Origin: Campylobacter rectus
GTDB lineage: Bacteria; Campylobacterota; Campylobacteria; Campylobacterales; Campylobacteraceae
Direction: 5' to 3'
NCBI RefSeq assembly: GCF_004803795.1
Contig: NZ_CP012543.1
Span: 248,001-312,000, forward strand
Length of the DNA: 64,000 nucleotides
The position numbers and the translations under genes were made by a program. The notes under the pieces are model-generated. The model searched no databases and was not told the origin of the DNA. It worked only from the letters and a program-made list of their open reading frames with translations. Positions within the stretch are counted from its first letter, which is position 1. Every line of letters begins with the position of its first letter. Shown piece after piece: positions 20,086 to 29,787 of this stretch.

Positions 20086-21335
20086 CTCATGTAACTAAAG
20101 AAGAGGCGCTCGCCTACCACATAGGCGGCAAAATAGAGATAAACGTAAAAACCCCTTGCGAGAGCGCGAAGGACCTATCTATGGCGTATACGCCCGGCGT
20201 CGCCGAACCATGCCGCGAGATACACGCAGATAACGAGCTAGCCTACAAATACACCAACAAGGCAAATTTAGTAGCCGTCATCACCGACGGTACAGCCGTG
20301 CTCGGTCTAGGCGATATCGGAGCGGTAGCGGGTAAGCCCGTGATGGAGGGTAAGGCGGTTTTGTTTAAAAAATTTGCAAACGTAGACGCCTTTGACATCG
20401 AGCTAGACGAGCATGATCCCGATAAGATCGTAGAGATCTGCAAAGCCCTAGCTCCAACTTTTGGCGGTATAAATTTAGAAGATATCCGCGCGCCGAAGTG
20501 CTTTGAGATCGAGCGCAAGCTACAAGAAGCAGTCGATATTCCGGTCATGCACGACGATCAGCACGGCACGGCGATGATAACAAGCGCGGGTATGATAAAC
20601 GCGATGGAGATTTCAGGCAAAGACATCTCTAAAATCAAAATCGTAGTTAGCGGCGCGGGCGCGGCCGGCATCGCATGCGCGAAGATGTACAAGGCTCTGG
20701 GCGCGAAAAATATCGTGATGATCGATAGCAAAGGCGTGATCCACAAAGGCCGCACCGATCTAACTCCGGAGAAGCTCGAATTCGCCCTTGAAACCGCAGA
20801 TAGAACGCTAGCGGACGCGATGAAGGGCGCGGATATGTTCCTGGGCCTATCAAAACCCGGCATCGTAACGAAGGAAATGGTCGCGTCGATGAACGACGAG
20901 CCGATCATCTTTGCTCTTGCTAACCCGACTCCGGAAATCTTCCCCGAAGACGTCGCTAGCGTGCGAAACGACGTGATGATGGGTACCGGCCGCAGCGACT
21001 ATCCGAACCAAGTAAATAACGTCCTTGGCTTTCCGTTTATATTCCGCGGAGCGCTTGACGTCAGAGCCAAAAAAATCACCGAAAATATGAAAATGGCTGC
21101 GGCGCGCGCGCTTGCAAATTTGGCCAAAGAACCAGTGCCTGCTGAGGTTTGCGCTGCGTTTGGCGTAAAAGAGCTAAAATTCGGCAAAGACTACATCATA
21201 CCAAAACCGTTTGACAAACGCGTCCTAACGGCGGTCGCTCCGGCGGTCGCGCAGGCTGCGGTCGATGACGGCGTAGCTAGAGTGAAGGATTTTGACGTAA
21301 AAGCCTATACCGAAAAGCTCGCAAAAGGATTTTAA
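20082..21335 (+). CDS. maeB: Malic enzyme, short form
   Basis: Oxidatively decarboxylates malate to pyruvate with NAD(P). The N-terminal signature includes [10 protein letters not shown] near 27-36 and the [12 protein letters not shown] motif near 70-81. A Rossmann NAD-binding domain with [14 protein letters not shown] follows near 189-202. At 417 residues it lacks the C-terminal phosphotransacetylase-like domain found in the long MaeB enzymes. Cofactor preference is not certain. Confidence 0.92.
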   Translation: MTHVTKEEALAYHIGGKIEINVKTPCESAKDLSMAYTPGVAEPCREIHADNELAYKYTNKANLVAVITDGTAVLGLGDIGAVAGKPVMEGKAVLFKKFANVDAFDIELDEHDPDKIVEICKALAPTFGGINLEDIRAPKCFEIERKLQEAVDIPVMHDDQHGTAMITSAGMINAMEISGKDISKIKIVVSGAGAAGIACAKMYKALGAKNIVMIDSKGVIHKGRTDLTPEKLEFALETADRTLADAMKGADMFLGLSKPGIVTKEMVASMNDEPIIFALANPTPEIFPEDVASVRNDVMMGTGRSDYPNQVNNVLGFPFIFRGALDVRAKKITENMKMAAARALANLAKEPVPAEVCAAFGVKELKFGKDYIIPKPFDKRVLTAVAPAVAQAAVDDGVARVKDFDVKAYTEKLAKGF

Positions 21336-21470
21336 ATTTTACGTTTGCCTTGTAAATTTCGCAGGGTCTATCTAGAAATGTTTTAATTATTTATAAACTC
21401 TAAAACGGTAGCGGCTTTAGCGACTCTAAGCCGCCCCGTTAAATTTTACGCACGAAATAAGGAAGCGAAA

Positions 21471-22118
21471 ATGACGCAAACAAGCAGGTTTCCGGACAAT
21501 ATCCGCCTCATCTCTCACCCGCTCATCGAGCACAAACTAGCGATTTTAAGAGATAAAGACACCGAGCCGTTTCAGTTTAGGATGCTCGTGGACGAGATCA
21601 GCCACCTGATGATATTTGAGGCGACTAGGGATCTGGCGCTACGCGACGTGAGCGTGCAGACTCCGGTCGCCCAGGCTAAGGCTAAAAAGCTTGCGACCAA
21701 GGTGATGATTTGCCCGATTTTGCGCGCGGCTCTTGGTATGCTAGATAGCGTATTTACGATTATCCCGGATGCGAGCGTCGGCTTTTTAGGCTTTCAGCGA
21801 AACGAAAAGACCGCGCAGGAGGAGTTTTTCTACGCTAAGCTGCCTCGCGACGCCAAAAACCGCCTAGCCATCATCATCGATCCGATGTTCGCTACCGGCG
21901 GCACAGCTATCGACGCGGTTAAATTCTTGCGCGAAAACGGCATAAAACAGATCAAATTTATCTCCATCATCGCCGCTCCCGAGGGGTTAAAGCGATTTAG
22001 CGAAGCTTACCCGGACGTCGAGGTATATACGGCCGCGATCGACGAGCGACTAAACGAGAAAAACTACATCGTGCCGGGGCTGGGGGATGCGGGAGACCGC
22101 GTGTTTAATACCTTGTAA
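21471..22118 (+). CDS. upp: Uracil phosphoribosyltransferase
   Basis: Pyrimidine salvage: uracil plus PRPP gives UMP. The PRPP-binding loop IIDPMFATGGTAIDAV is near 138-153 and the uracil-binding C-terminus VPGLGDAGDRVFNT ends the protein. Length 215 is standard. The ATG follows AAGGAAGCGAAA. In C. jejuni mqnA comes next; here about 5 kb of other and decayed sequence has been inserted in between. Confidence 0.96.
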   Translation: MTQTSRFPDNIRLISHPLIEHKLAILRDKDTEPFQFRMLVDEISHLMIFEATRDLALRDVSVQTPVAQAKAKKLATKVMICPILRAALGMLDSVFTIIPDASVGFLGFQRNEKTAQEEFFYAKLPRDAKNRLAIIIDPMFATGGTAIDAVKFLRENGIKQIKFISIIAAPEGLKRFSEAYPDVEVYTAAIDERLNEKNYIVPGLGDAGDRVFNTL

Positions 22119-22149
22119 ATAGAGCGTTATCTTTTGAACGCCTTTGAAT

Positions 22150-22212
22150 GAGCTAGAAAATTTCACCCTGCGACAGACTATATGTCTAGTCTCGGGATGA
22201 AATTTTCGTCGC
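22150..22212. repeat. Hairpin repeat, copy A (terminator-like)
   Basis: After upp lies GAGCTAG, then outer arms GAAAATTTCA (22156-22165) and TGAAATTTTC (22198-22207), an inner hairpin AGACTA-TATGTC-TAGTCT, and CGTCGC. A second copy with the same plan is at 51674-51735. Position just after a gene end suggests transcription termination or mRNA 3' protection. Confidence 0.55.
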
Positions 22213-22453
22213 AACATTCAAACCCGCCTCAAAATATCGACGCTCGTTTTTCTTGTGTAATTTTTTGGCAAAAGCCGACTTTTCCCCAGCATTTCGTGTA
22301 TTTCCACTTATTTTTTGCCTCAAATTTACGATCTACCGAATTTTGAGTTAAATTTTTGGTTTATATTTAAGTAGAACATTTAAATTTATCTACCTTCGGC
22401 TTTATAAAATACGCTAAAATTATAAGTAAAAATTTTATTTGCAAAGGACTAAA

Positions 22454-22822
22454 ATGATACAGCAGCAAGTTGAAGGCCTTAGACCAAGAAGCATTAATAT
22501 CGTCGGTTCTAATGAGGATTTAGTCGAATTTGCAAAGCTTTTAGCAGGCAAAATCGTAGTCTATGAACTTATAGATAGCGGCGGCGAGCCGCTTACGCAT
22601 AACTTAAGCGGCTTTAACAAAAAGAGCTACGTTATAAGCAAAAGAAACGAGGACGGCAGCGTCGTCTCTACTATGTTTAACGTCCCGCATATGAAGCAAA
22701 ACGCTGGTCTTGGCGACGTAGAACAGGTTGTAGTCGGAGCGTTTGATTGCGGATACGAAGACGATATGCACGTAAAATGCGACAAAATTCTTTTGAAATT
22801 TAGCGGTGAGTATAAAGGCTAA
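22454..22822 (+). CDS. Conserved-looking small cytosolic protein, unknown
   Basis: 122 residues from the ATG at 22454, preceded by AAAGGACTAAA; an upstream in-frame TTG at 22439 is less likely. No signal peptide or membrane segment. The sequence is well-formed with normal codon use. I do not recognise a family. It is followed after 3 bp by another protein of similar size, and the two share a loose pattern (RS.N..., then alternating strands), so they may be distant paralogues forming a complex. Confidence 0.65.
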   Translation: MIQQQVEGLRPRSINIVGSNEDLVEFAKLLAGKIVVYELIDSGGEPLTHNLSGFNKKSYVISKRNEDGSVVSTMFNVPHMKQNAGLGDVEQVVVGAFDCGYEDDMHVKCDKILLKFSGEYKG

Positions 22823-22825
22823 AAA

Positions 22826-23167
22826 ATGGCAAAAAGTATAATTAAAAATACTTTAGGTATTAGGTCGTTTAATTTCGCGTTGCCGGCGGATGAAAACGTG
22901 TCAAAAATTTTTGCCGATAGATTTTTGGAAGGGCAATACGAAATTTACAAGCCCATCTTAAAAAGCGAAAACGAAGTCGGTAGTCAAATTTGGGACGTAA
23001 CCGTTACGGGTAAAAGTAGCGAGGGGCGCAAAACCACGTTTTCTTTTTATCTAAAGGGCGATATGCACGAAGGTCACGTCAAAGAGATGCTTTGCGGCAA
23101 AACCTTTAATAATGTAAAATTCGACACTGTGTATATCATAAATATGGAATGCATAAATCTCGGCTAA
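22826..23167 (+). CDS. Small cytosolic protein, partner of the preceding gene
   Basis: 113 residues, probably alpha/beta, with no export signal. Motif-like stretches are WDVTVTGKSSEGRKTTFSFY and DTVYIINME. Unknown family. Tight spacing to 22454-22822 suggests cotranscription. It precedes a barnase/barstar pair, but nothing in the sequence ties the two pairs together. Confidence 0.65.
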   Translation: MAKSIIKNTLGIRSFNFALPADENVSKIFADRFLEGQYEIYKPILKSENEVGSQIWDVTVTGKSSEGRKTTFSFYLKGDMHEGHVKEMLCGKTFNNVKFDTVYIINMECINLG

Positions 23168-23287
23168 ATTTGCGTAGCGTAAGCTAAAAAGCAGGCGCAA
23201 AAGTAAGCACGAATTTTGGCGCCGTTAGTCGCCGCTTGGCAAATTCACCGAGCGGGGCGCGCTTTAAATTTCACTAAAAGGTCTTTT

Positions 23288-23815
23288 TTGAACAAACAAC
23301 TCATTAGAAACGTCATCTTGCCGCTGGCCGTTTTGCTACTAGCGGCGCTGTTTAAATTTATCGTCCCGGATAGCTTGACTGCACCCGGTCAAAATCAGCC
23401 GCAAAGCGAATTTAGAGGCGGCGCGGAGAAAAATGTAGCTGCCGCGCCGACCGCGAGCGTCGTAAAAGACGGCATTTATACCTCAAAAGACGAGGTTGCG
23501 GCGTATATTTATAGATTCGGCGAGCTGCCGCGAAATTTTATCACCAAAAAAGAGGCGCTCGCGCTCGGATGGGACGCTAAAAGCGGCAATCTGTGGCGGG
23601 TCACGGATAAAAAGAGCATCGGCGGCGACCGTTTTTCAAACAGAGAAAAGAAGCTGCCCGGCGCAGACGGGCGCAAGTGGTTTGAGTGCGATATCGGATA
23701 CCGCGGAGGGCGCCGCGGAGCCCAGCGTATCGTGTTTTCTAGCGACGGGCTGATCTACTATACGCCCGATCATTATGAGAACTTTTATCTACTTTTTGAT
23801 CGGAGGCGGCAGTGA
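23288..23815 (+). CDS. Barnase-family ribonuclease with N-terminal membrane or export segment
   Basis: Residues 61-170 align with Bacillus barnase without gaps at a constant offset of 60. Barnase Lys27, Glu73, Arg83, Arg87 and His102 correspond to Lys87, Glu133, Arg143, Arg147 and His162 here, so it should be an active guanyl-preferring RNase. Shared motifs include LGW, SIGGDRFSNRE, KLPG and SSDGLIYY. Residues 8-27 form a hydrophobic signal or anchor. I chose the TTG at 23288 because AAAAGG lies 6 bp upstream and the protein then begins with this signal; a longer TTG frame starts at 23216. The next gene encodes its inhibitor. Confidence 0.88.
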   Translation: MNKQLIRNVILPLAVLLLAALFKFIVPDSLTAPGQNQPQSEFRGGAEKNVAAAPTASVVKDGIYTSKDEVAAYIYRFGELPRNFITKKEALALGWDAKSGNLWRVTDKKSIGGDRFSNREKKLPGADGRKWFECDIGYRGGRRGAQRIVFSSDGLIYYTPDHYENFYLLFDRRRQ

Positions 23816-24078
23816 AAATCATAACTCTAAACGGCGAGAAAATGCGCGAGAAAACGGCGGCTTTTGAGTATCTGTCGTGTAAATTCGGCCTAGGTCCCGA
23901 GATAAAAAATCTCGATGCGCTTTACGACGCGCTTGGCGAGATAAACGAACCCACGCAAATCAAACTAAAAAATCATTCCTCTCTTGCTGCGCTAGGGGGT
24001 TATGCGGACGATCTGATCGCCGTTTTTACCGACCTTGCGGAGGAAAACGAGCGGGTCAAATTTGAGATTTTATCTTAA
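23812..24078 (+). CDS. Barstar-family ribonuclease inhibitor
   Basis: 88 residues, cytosolic, acidic. NLDALYDAL at 33-41 carries Asp35 and Asp39, matching the barstar residues that plug the barnase active site; the beginning ITLNGEK and the ending FEILS also follow barstar. The GTG start overlaps the nuclease stop (GTGA), so immunity is translationally coupled to the toxin. It should protect the producer from enzyme that stays in the cytoplasm. Confidence 0.88.
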   Translation: MKIITLNGEKMREKTAAFEYLSCKFGLGPEIKNLDALYDALGEINEPTQIKLKNHSSLAALGGYADDLIAVFTDLAEENERVKFEILS

Positions 24079-25497
24079 AATTTACCACGGTTTTAGAAGC
24101 GCCGAAGTTTAAAATTTAACCGTCGATAGGCGGTCAAATTTAACTAAAATTTTCAAAATTTAGCCGAAAAAGACAGGAGCTGCGAGTAAAATTTTGCTTG
24201 CATTTGGCGCGAGACGAGTTGATGAAATTTGATTTTAGACCCGGTTTTGCTTGCGCTTTTCGTCGTTTGAGTCGGAGTCGCCGCAAAAATTCAAGGCTTG
24301 GTAAAGTAAAATTCAACCGCCCAAAACTCGCCCGCAAATCCAAAAAGATTTAATTTAAAACTCGGTAAAATTTGATTTTACGCGCCAAACACGGCAAAGC
24401 GCAGATCAAATACTCAAAAAAGCCTTAAATAAAAACGACTTCAAACCGAAATTTTATAGCGAACGCGACTTCAAGACGGCATATTTGGCGGCATAGCTCC
24501 CGCGCCGGATCCGTTTGATGCGGGTGCATTTCGCGTCACAGACGGCCGGCTCCTACGTGGGCGTGCCCGCGCCGACTCGACTTCGCTACGGAGCGGTCGG
24601 AGCGCACTGCTGCGAAATGCCGTGCGCTACATGCATTTTGTCGTGAACAAACGGCGCATTTTCGCCGTGACCGATAGTAAATTTACCGCCTGCGCAAGGA
24701 TTTGTCGCAGATCATAGAAATATGAAAAAGGCGTGTCTAAATTTTCGGGCTTAGTCGCGTCAAACGAGCGAGATACGCTTATTTTAAGAAACATCGCTTC
24801 TTAGCGCTTCGCTTGTTTTGCTAAATCGCTCGGGCGGTAGCGTCGCGGCCCTTAACTACGCAGAGGGGCGAGCAAAAGGCTAAAAGACGGGAGTTGCCGT
24901 CTGCTGCGGCGCGAGAGCGATGAGCGCTACCTTATCGCGTTTTTTGCGGGACTGCGCGGGGAGATACGACGCGGCGCAAGGCAAGGTTGCGACGCTCTTT
25001 GAGATGGGCGCTATGAGCGCTGCACGGTTTGACGGCTAGGAAAATCGGTATTTTCATCAAGCCGTTTGCGTCCCCGCAAAGAGCTGCGACGAATGCATCG
25101 AGTGCGCGCGGATGAGCCTCCTGGGTAAAATTTTAATGCTCGGCGCGGACGAACGAGTTTGCTCAAATTAAAATTCGGCTTACGCTCTTATGCGGTTGTG
25201 CCGGCAAGTTAAGGCCGAATTTCGCACGGCTTACTCTCGCTTGCTTTTTGTGCGCTATTGCCGTCTATCTTAACCCGTTTTTAGGCTTTTGATGATATAA
25301 TTTCTCAAAAATAAGGCTTTTGCGTTTTGAAATGGAAATTTTAAGATTTCGGTAAAATTCGATGCCTGATTTTAGCGTGCGAATTTGACTTAAAAGGACG
25401 AAAATCCGCTTTTACGAGCTAAATTTGCACTTCGTAAGCCAAAATTTAAAGTCTCGAAAACGCAAACGCTCTAAAATTTATCAAAAAAGGAGCCAAA
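24079..25497. other. 1.4 kb of decayed sequence
   Basis: No intact gene. Between about 24480 and 25160 several frames give short protein-like stretches interrupted by stops, for example one ending VRYMHFVVNKRR and another with CDECIECARMSLLGKILML. They look like the remains of one or two genes that I cannot name. TATAAT at 25296-25301 could serve the oxidoreductase gene downstream. Confidence 0.45.
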
Positions 25498-26046
25498 ATG
25501 AAAACGTTAGTAGTTTTATCCCATCCAAATTTCGCCGCCTCTCGCCTAAACAAGGCGCTGGCAAACGCCGCCAAAAACGCGGGCGCCGAGGTTCGCCACT
25601 TAGAGGGGCTTTACGGCACCGACGCCCTTAAAATCGACGTCGCGGCGGAGCAGGAGGCGTTTTTGCGCGCCGATCGCATCGTGTTTTTGTTCCCGATGAT
25701 GGGCTTTAACGTGCCCTCCATGCTAAAGGCCTACATCGACTACGTGCTCAGCCGCGGCTTTGCCTACGGGCAGGGCGCGAAGATTGCGGGCAAACAGCTG
25801 CAAATCGCCGTGAGCGCGGGCGGCGGGCTAGGCGAATACTCCAAGCACGGCGCGATCAAATTTAGCCTAAACGAGATTTTGCTACCGCTTCAGTGCTGCG
25901 CGGACTTTTGCGAGCTCGTTTACGGGCGGATTTTTGCTAGCTGCGGCGTGGAGCCCGGAGTGCCCGATAGCGCGATAGAGGCGCATGCTGCGAGATTTAC
26001 GAGGCTCTTAAACGACGAGCTTGAAGAGCACGAATACCAAATTTGA
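25498..26046 (+). CDS. Flavodoxin-fold NAD(P)H oxidoreductase (KefF/YwrO type)
   Basis: FMN-dependent quinone or nitro-compound reductase family. The start is typical (TLVVLSHPNF), FLFPMMGFNVPSMLKAYIDY at about 62-81 is the FMN/substrate region, and VSAGGGLGEYSKHG follows near 102. Length 182 fits. The ATG follows AAAAAGGAG. No potassium-efflux partner is adjacent, so a detoxifying quinone reductase is more likely than a Kef regulator. Confidence 0.85.
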   Translation: MKTLVVLSHPNFAASRLNKALANAAKNAGAEVRHLEGLYGTDALKIDVAAEQEAFLRADRIVFLFPMMGFNVPSMLKAYIDYVLSRGFAYGQGAKIAGKQLQIAVSAGGGLGEYSKHGAIKFSLNEILLPLQCCADFCELVYGRIFASCGVEPGVPDSAIEAHAARFTRLLNDELEEHEYQI

Positions 26047-26099
26047 GCAGAGTAGATGCCGGCGTAACCTCGAGCCTAAATTTTACGAGAGCGAGAGGA

Positions 26100-26486
26100 T
26101 TTGACCGCTGCGAAGCTGCCGCTTTTTGTGCGGTCGATCGGCAGCTGGACAAAAAGATCGTTTGGATTTGGGGCGAGAAACGCTGGATGGTTTGAGGACT
26201 GTTTCATACTGCCGTTTATCGGCGGGATGCGGTTGGTATGTGCCGCTTGGACTTTGGCGAGCTTGACTTTGACGTATGCCTTGCGCGGCAACGAAGCATA
26301 GAGCGAGACGAGCTAAATTTGAGCCGACGCGAGTTTAGAGCGTTTGACGGCGAGGCTTGCGAACCGCATAAAATTTCGATTTTGAAAGACGAAATGATCA
26401 CGACCGTCATTTGTGACGACGAGCCTGGCAGCGGCGTGAACCTACGGACGTGTGCGACGCGAGAGCTCGCCTCGGGCGAAATTTAA
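26100..26486 (+). pseudogene. Remnant of an OmpR-type response regulator
   Basis: One frame (about 26100-26300) holds a stretch resembling the end of a receiver domain (ARNAGWFEDCFILPF compared with the usual AGADDYL.KPF). A different frame, 26238-26486, has FGELDFD, then LNLSRREFRAF, the usual entry to an OmpR winged-helix domain, but no clean C-terminus. Start and phosphorylation-site region are missing. The identification rests on pattern only. Confidence 0.35.
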
Positions 26487-27180
26487 GCTTACTCGCAGCA
26501 AAACGGCCTAAAAGACGCTATAAACGCGAATGCGCCGAGGATAGTCGCGCTGATTTGGGATGCTATTTTCCGGATTTTTGCGCGAATTTGAGCGATTGCC
26601 GAGCGGCTATCTTTCGGTGATTTGCCGATTTTTTGCATTTTCGCTTTTGTCAAAAGAGCGAGTCTTGCGCCTTTTAGACGGCCAAGACCGGCGCCTTTTG
26701 GGTGCCTCGCGTTGTTGCTTTTTGAAGGTTTTGCGAGGATTTGAAATTTTGGCGTCGTTGCGGATAAAATTTGCGATATTTGCCGGCCGGGTTCGGAAAT
26801 TTCGCGCTCGACAAATTTGTCTTGCGAGGACGGAGCTCGCAAAAACTCGTCCGATTTTGCCGCAAGTTTATATTTATAATGTTTTGAAAGCTTAAATTTA
26901 TGAGATTTTGTATTTTACGCACGGATTTTGATCTCAAATTTAAATTTTATAGCGGGTATTCGCTTAAATTTGTCGGCTTAAATTTAAGCGAATTTAAAAA
27001 TAGGGCGCAAAATTTAACGCTTTTTTACGAGCTTTTCTTAAAAATGCGCCGCAAAAACGAGCAAATTCGGTTTATTAAATTTAGTTCAAATTTTAAATTT
27101 GATGCGGGTTCTGCCGCGCAAATTTTACTCGTTTCGTCGCGTTTTAAAATGGCGCAAATCCTTATAAATTCGGAGTTTTT
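26487..27180. other. Spacer before mqnA with weak frames
   Basis: A 94-codon plus-strand frame at 26900-27184 overlaps the mqnA ATG as ATGA and could be a leader peptide, but its product is an irregular Phe/Lys-rich sequence. A 117-codon minus frame at 26489-26842 ends in a hydrophobic segment and is no more convincing. I call neither. Confidence 0.4.
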
Positions 27181-27879
27181 ATGATTTTTGGCAAGATTGA
27201 TTATCTAAATTTGCTTCCTTTTCACGTATTTTTAAAGCGCTCGCGCCTAAGCTCACAGGATAAAAAAATTATTGAATTTAAAAAAGGGGTGCCTAGCAAA
27301 CTAAACCGCGATCTGTGCTGCCGCAGGATCGACGCCGCCGTGATCTCAAGCATCGAAAGCCGCAAAAAACGCTACAAAAAGGTGAGCCTGGGCATCGTAG
27401 CTAAGGGCGACGTCAAAAGCGTGCTCGTGCGAAAGGGCACCGCCGCGTGCCCGGATCCCGCGTCTGCGAGCTCAAACGCGCTAGCAGGAGTGCTAGGACT
27501 TGAGGGTGAGGTACTCATCGGCGACCGCGCGCTAAAGGCGTATCTGCGGGAGGGCGAGGAGGCGTTTTACGACCTGGGGCGGGCGTGGCGCGAGCGGACG
27601 GGCTTGCCGTTTGTTTTTGGGCGATTTTCCTGCGTGAAGGGGCGCGGCGCGTATGAGCGGCTGGCGCGCGAGTTTTTGCGAGCAAATGTCAAAATCCCAA
27701 ACTACATCCTCGCCAAATACGCCCAAACCAGGGGCATCAGCGCGGACGATATCAAATGGTATCTCAAATTTATCAGCTACGAAATCGGCGCAAAGGAGCA
27801 AAAGGCGCTGCGGATATTTTTCAAAGAAGTGCGAAAAAACGGGCGGACGGCGAAGATTTTGGCGCGAGGCGAGCGGTAA
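27181..27879 (+). CDS. mqnA: Menaquinone biosynthesis protein MqnA (chorismate dehydratase)
   Basis: Periplasmic-binding-protein-like fold that converts chorismate to 3-[(1-carboxyvinyl)oxy]benzoate, the first step of the futalosine route. The characteristic opening GKIDYLNLLPFHVFL is at 4-18, and GIVAKGDVKSVLVRKG and IGDRAL follow. Length 232 fits Campylobacter MqnA. Together with the deaminase at 3.9 kb it shows the futalosine pathway is used. No other mqn genes are near. Confidence 0.9.
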   Translation: MIFGKIDYLNLLPFHVFLKRSRLSSQDKKIIEFKKGVPSKLNRDLCCRRIDAAVISSIESRKKRYKKVSLGIVAKGDVKSVLVRKGTAACPDPASASSNALAGVLGLEGEVLIGDRALKAYLREGEEAFYDLGRAWRERTGLPFVFGRFSCVKGRGAYERLAREFLRANVKIPNYILAKYAQTRGISADDIKWYLKFISYEIGAKEQKALRIFFKEVRKNGRTAKILARGER

Positions 27880-28234
27880 GCGCAAATTTACTCTAACGCG
27901 CCGTTTTAAATTTGCCTTTTATCTCGGGCGGTTTTTGCGGTCGCTTCAAATGCCGTAGTTTGGAGCTTGATCTGCCGCATAGCGCCAAATTTAACCTCGC
28001 TAAGCGGCGATCGCGTTTTTTAGAAGCTAGCAAGACCCTGTCAAATTTGAAATTTTACGGGCAAATTTATGGCTAATCTCGTCAAATTTCGCCCGCTTAA
28101 ATTTAATTTTACGCCCGCCGAGAGCTCAAATTTCATTCGGCCGAATTTATATTTTGGCTTCGTCTTTACGACGAGATTATTTTACTTCAAATTTGAGCTT
28201 GAACTAGATTTACTTCGGTTACTATCTACGTAAA
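27880..28234. other. Gene-free spacer
   Basis: About 350 bp between mqnA and the convergent ankyrin gene. AAATTT-rich, with no supported frame and no clear hairpin. Confidence 0.5.
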
Positions 28235-29522
28235 TCACCTATATTTGCTTTCAACTATATTTTTTATTTCATCAGAAGTTAGTTTCTTGTATGGCTTTAT
28301 TACATATTCGGTTGCGTTGTTTTCAAATACTACCTTATCTTTTTTGTCGGAAAACAAGATGTCTTGCATTGCATCCGTTTTTTTATACTCGTTTGCCCAA
28401 GCGATAAAAGTTCTTACATCGCTAAAGGTAGAATTTTTCTCGGAGCAGTATTTTTGCAACACGTTTTTTGTTAAATTTTCATATTTTAAGCTATAAGTTC
28501 CGTTTTTGTCTATACTATAAGCTAATATGATGCTAAGCACGTATTTATCGTAGCACTCCTCATATGTATCCTTTAGTTGCTCCTTAGTCGGGGCATTCGG
28601 TAGGTCGTATTTTATAAATACCTCAAGCATAGGTTCGTAGTTTTCGTAGTTACCTAGATATGCCCAGCCGCTTTGTTCTAACGGCCTGTTTTTCTCTTCT
28701 TCTTTTATGCCTTTTAGCCTGATACCCATTTCAAATTTTTTAGGTTTATACCCCTTGCTTAGCATTAGTTCTGCCATTTGGGGTAGATTTCTATCTACTA
28801 AGTATTTAAACGGATCTGATTTATACCTGGTGCTCGACTCTACGCATTGCGGATTATTTAGATCCGTCTCTGGACGCCCCTGATCGTATTTGTAGCGTAT
28901 TGTTATGTTATTCTCGCCGTTTATGATTATGGATTCAAATCTGGAAGAATCATAGTATCTGTTTGTATGGGTATGCGGCGATACATACTCCACCTCTTCA
29001 AATTTAACCCCTTTTTCTAGTAGTATCTTAGCTGTATCAACAGAGTTTAGCATAATGGCGTAAGCCATAGGAGATAGACCAAATCTATCTTTAACCCTTA
29101 TATCGGCTCCTAAATTTAGCAAGGCATTAAAGGTATTTACGTCGTTTCTAAAGCAGCTTCATCAGCGGGGTTCTTTTATCTCTCATGCTAACGTCGGCGG
29201 TTAGGTTGTTATCTTTTATAAATTTAACTACGAAGTCAGTATCCTTTCTATCAAGAGCTGCTCTTAAAGGTACTAGCGTAGCGTTTTTCTCTTTATCGCA
29301 AACGATATCTGCGCACCTAAAACCAAAGTCGTCTATCTCCTCTTGCGTTACGTATTTGGCTAGCTCGGAGTTTGGATCTATCTTAGTATCGGGAGTGACG
29401 GTAAAACCCGTGGGCATAGAGCCTGATCCAAATTTACCAAATTTAACTCCTAAAAAAGAAAGATAAAAGAGGATAGCAGCAAAGGCTGCGAGTGTGAATA
29501 TAAATTTAAAAAAGCTTTGCAA
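28235..29522 (-). pseudogene. Exported ankyrin-repeat protein split by one frameshift
   Basis: The upstream part (29522-29148) begins with a membrane or signal segment (residues 5-25) and ends in RTPLMKLL, the start of an ankyrin repeat. One base out of frame the repeat continues as FRNDVNTFNALLNLGADIRV and then the 28235-29122 part (LGADIRVKDRFGLSPMAYAIM). Corrected, it is a protein of about 425 residues with two or three ankyrin repeats and a longer non-repeat C-terminus. It is AT-richer than its neighbours. The shift near 29145 is not in a long homopolymer; sequencing error and real decay are both possible. Confidence 0.6.
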
Positions 29523-29723
29523 ATTTGATCCTTTTGCTCATGACTAAATTTACGAAATAGTAGCCAAAGGGCGGTTAAATTTGAGTGAAATTGGAAGGGA
29601 AATTTGAAAAATGCGGGAGTAAATTTGGGCGGGTTAAAGAGGCTAAAAAATCGCGCCGAAAACGGACGGGTTTATCTGGCTAAATTTAAAGCGCAAATTT
29701 GACGTGAAAACGGCCGCTCGGGC

Positions 29724-29760
29724 GACTCGGGCAAGTTAAATTTGCCTGCCCGCACGAGTC
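29724..29760 (-). terminator. Hairpin after the chaperone gene
   Basis: GACTCGGGCA and TGCCCGCACGAGTC can pair (GACTCG with CGAGTC, GGGCA with TGCCC) around an AAATTT loop, just downstream of the minus-strand TorD-like gene. No clear T-run follows on that strand. Confidence 0.35.
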
Positions 29761-29787
29761 TAGCAAGCAAATTTAAGCGCGTAGTCC

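Noticed and set aside
26489-26842. 117-codon minus-strand frame with a C-terminal hydrophobic stretch
   Set aside because: Lys/Ser-rich irregular composition and no ribosome site; sits in a decayed zone.
26900-27184. 94-codon frame overlapping the mqnA start
   Set aside because: The ATGA overlap is suggestive, but the product is dominated by AAATTT-derived Lys/Phe/Asn codons and looks non-coding.
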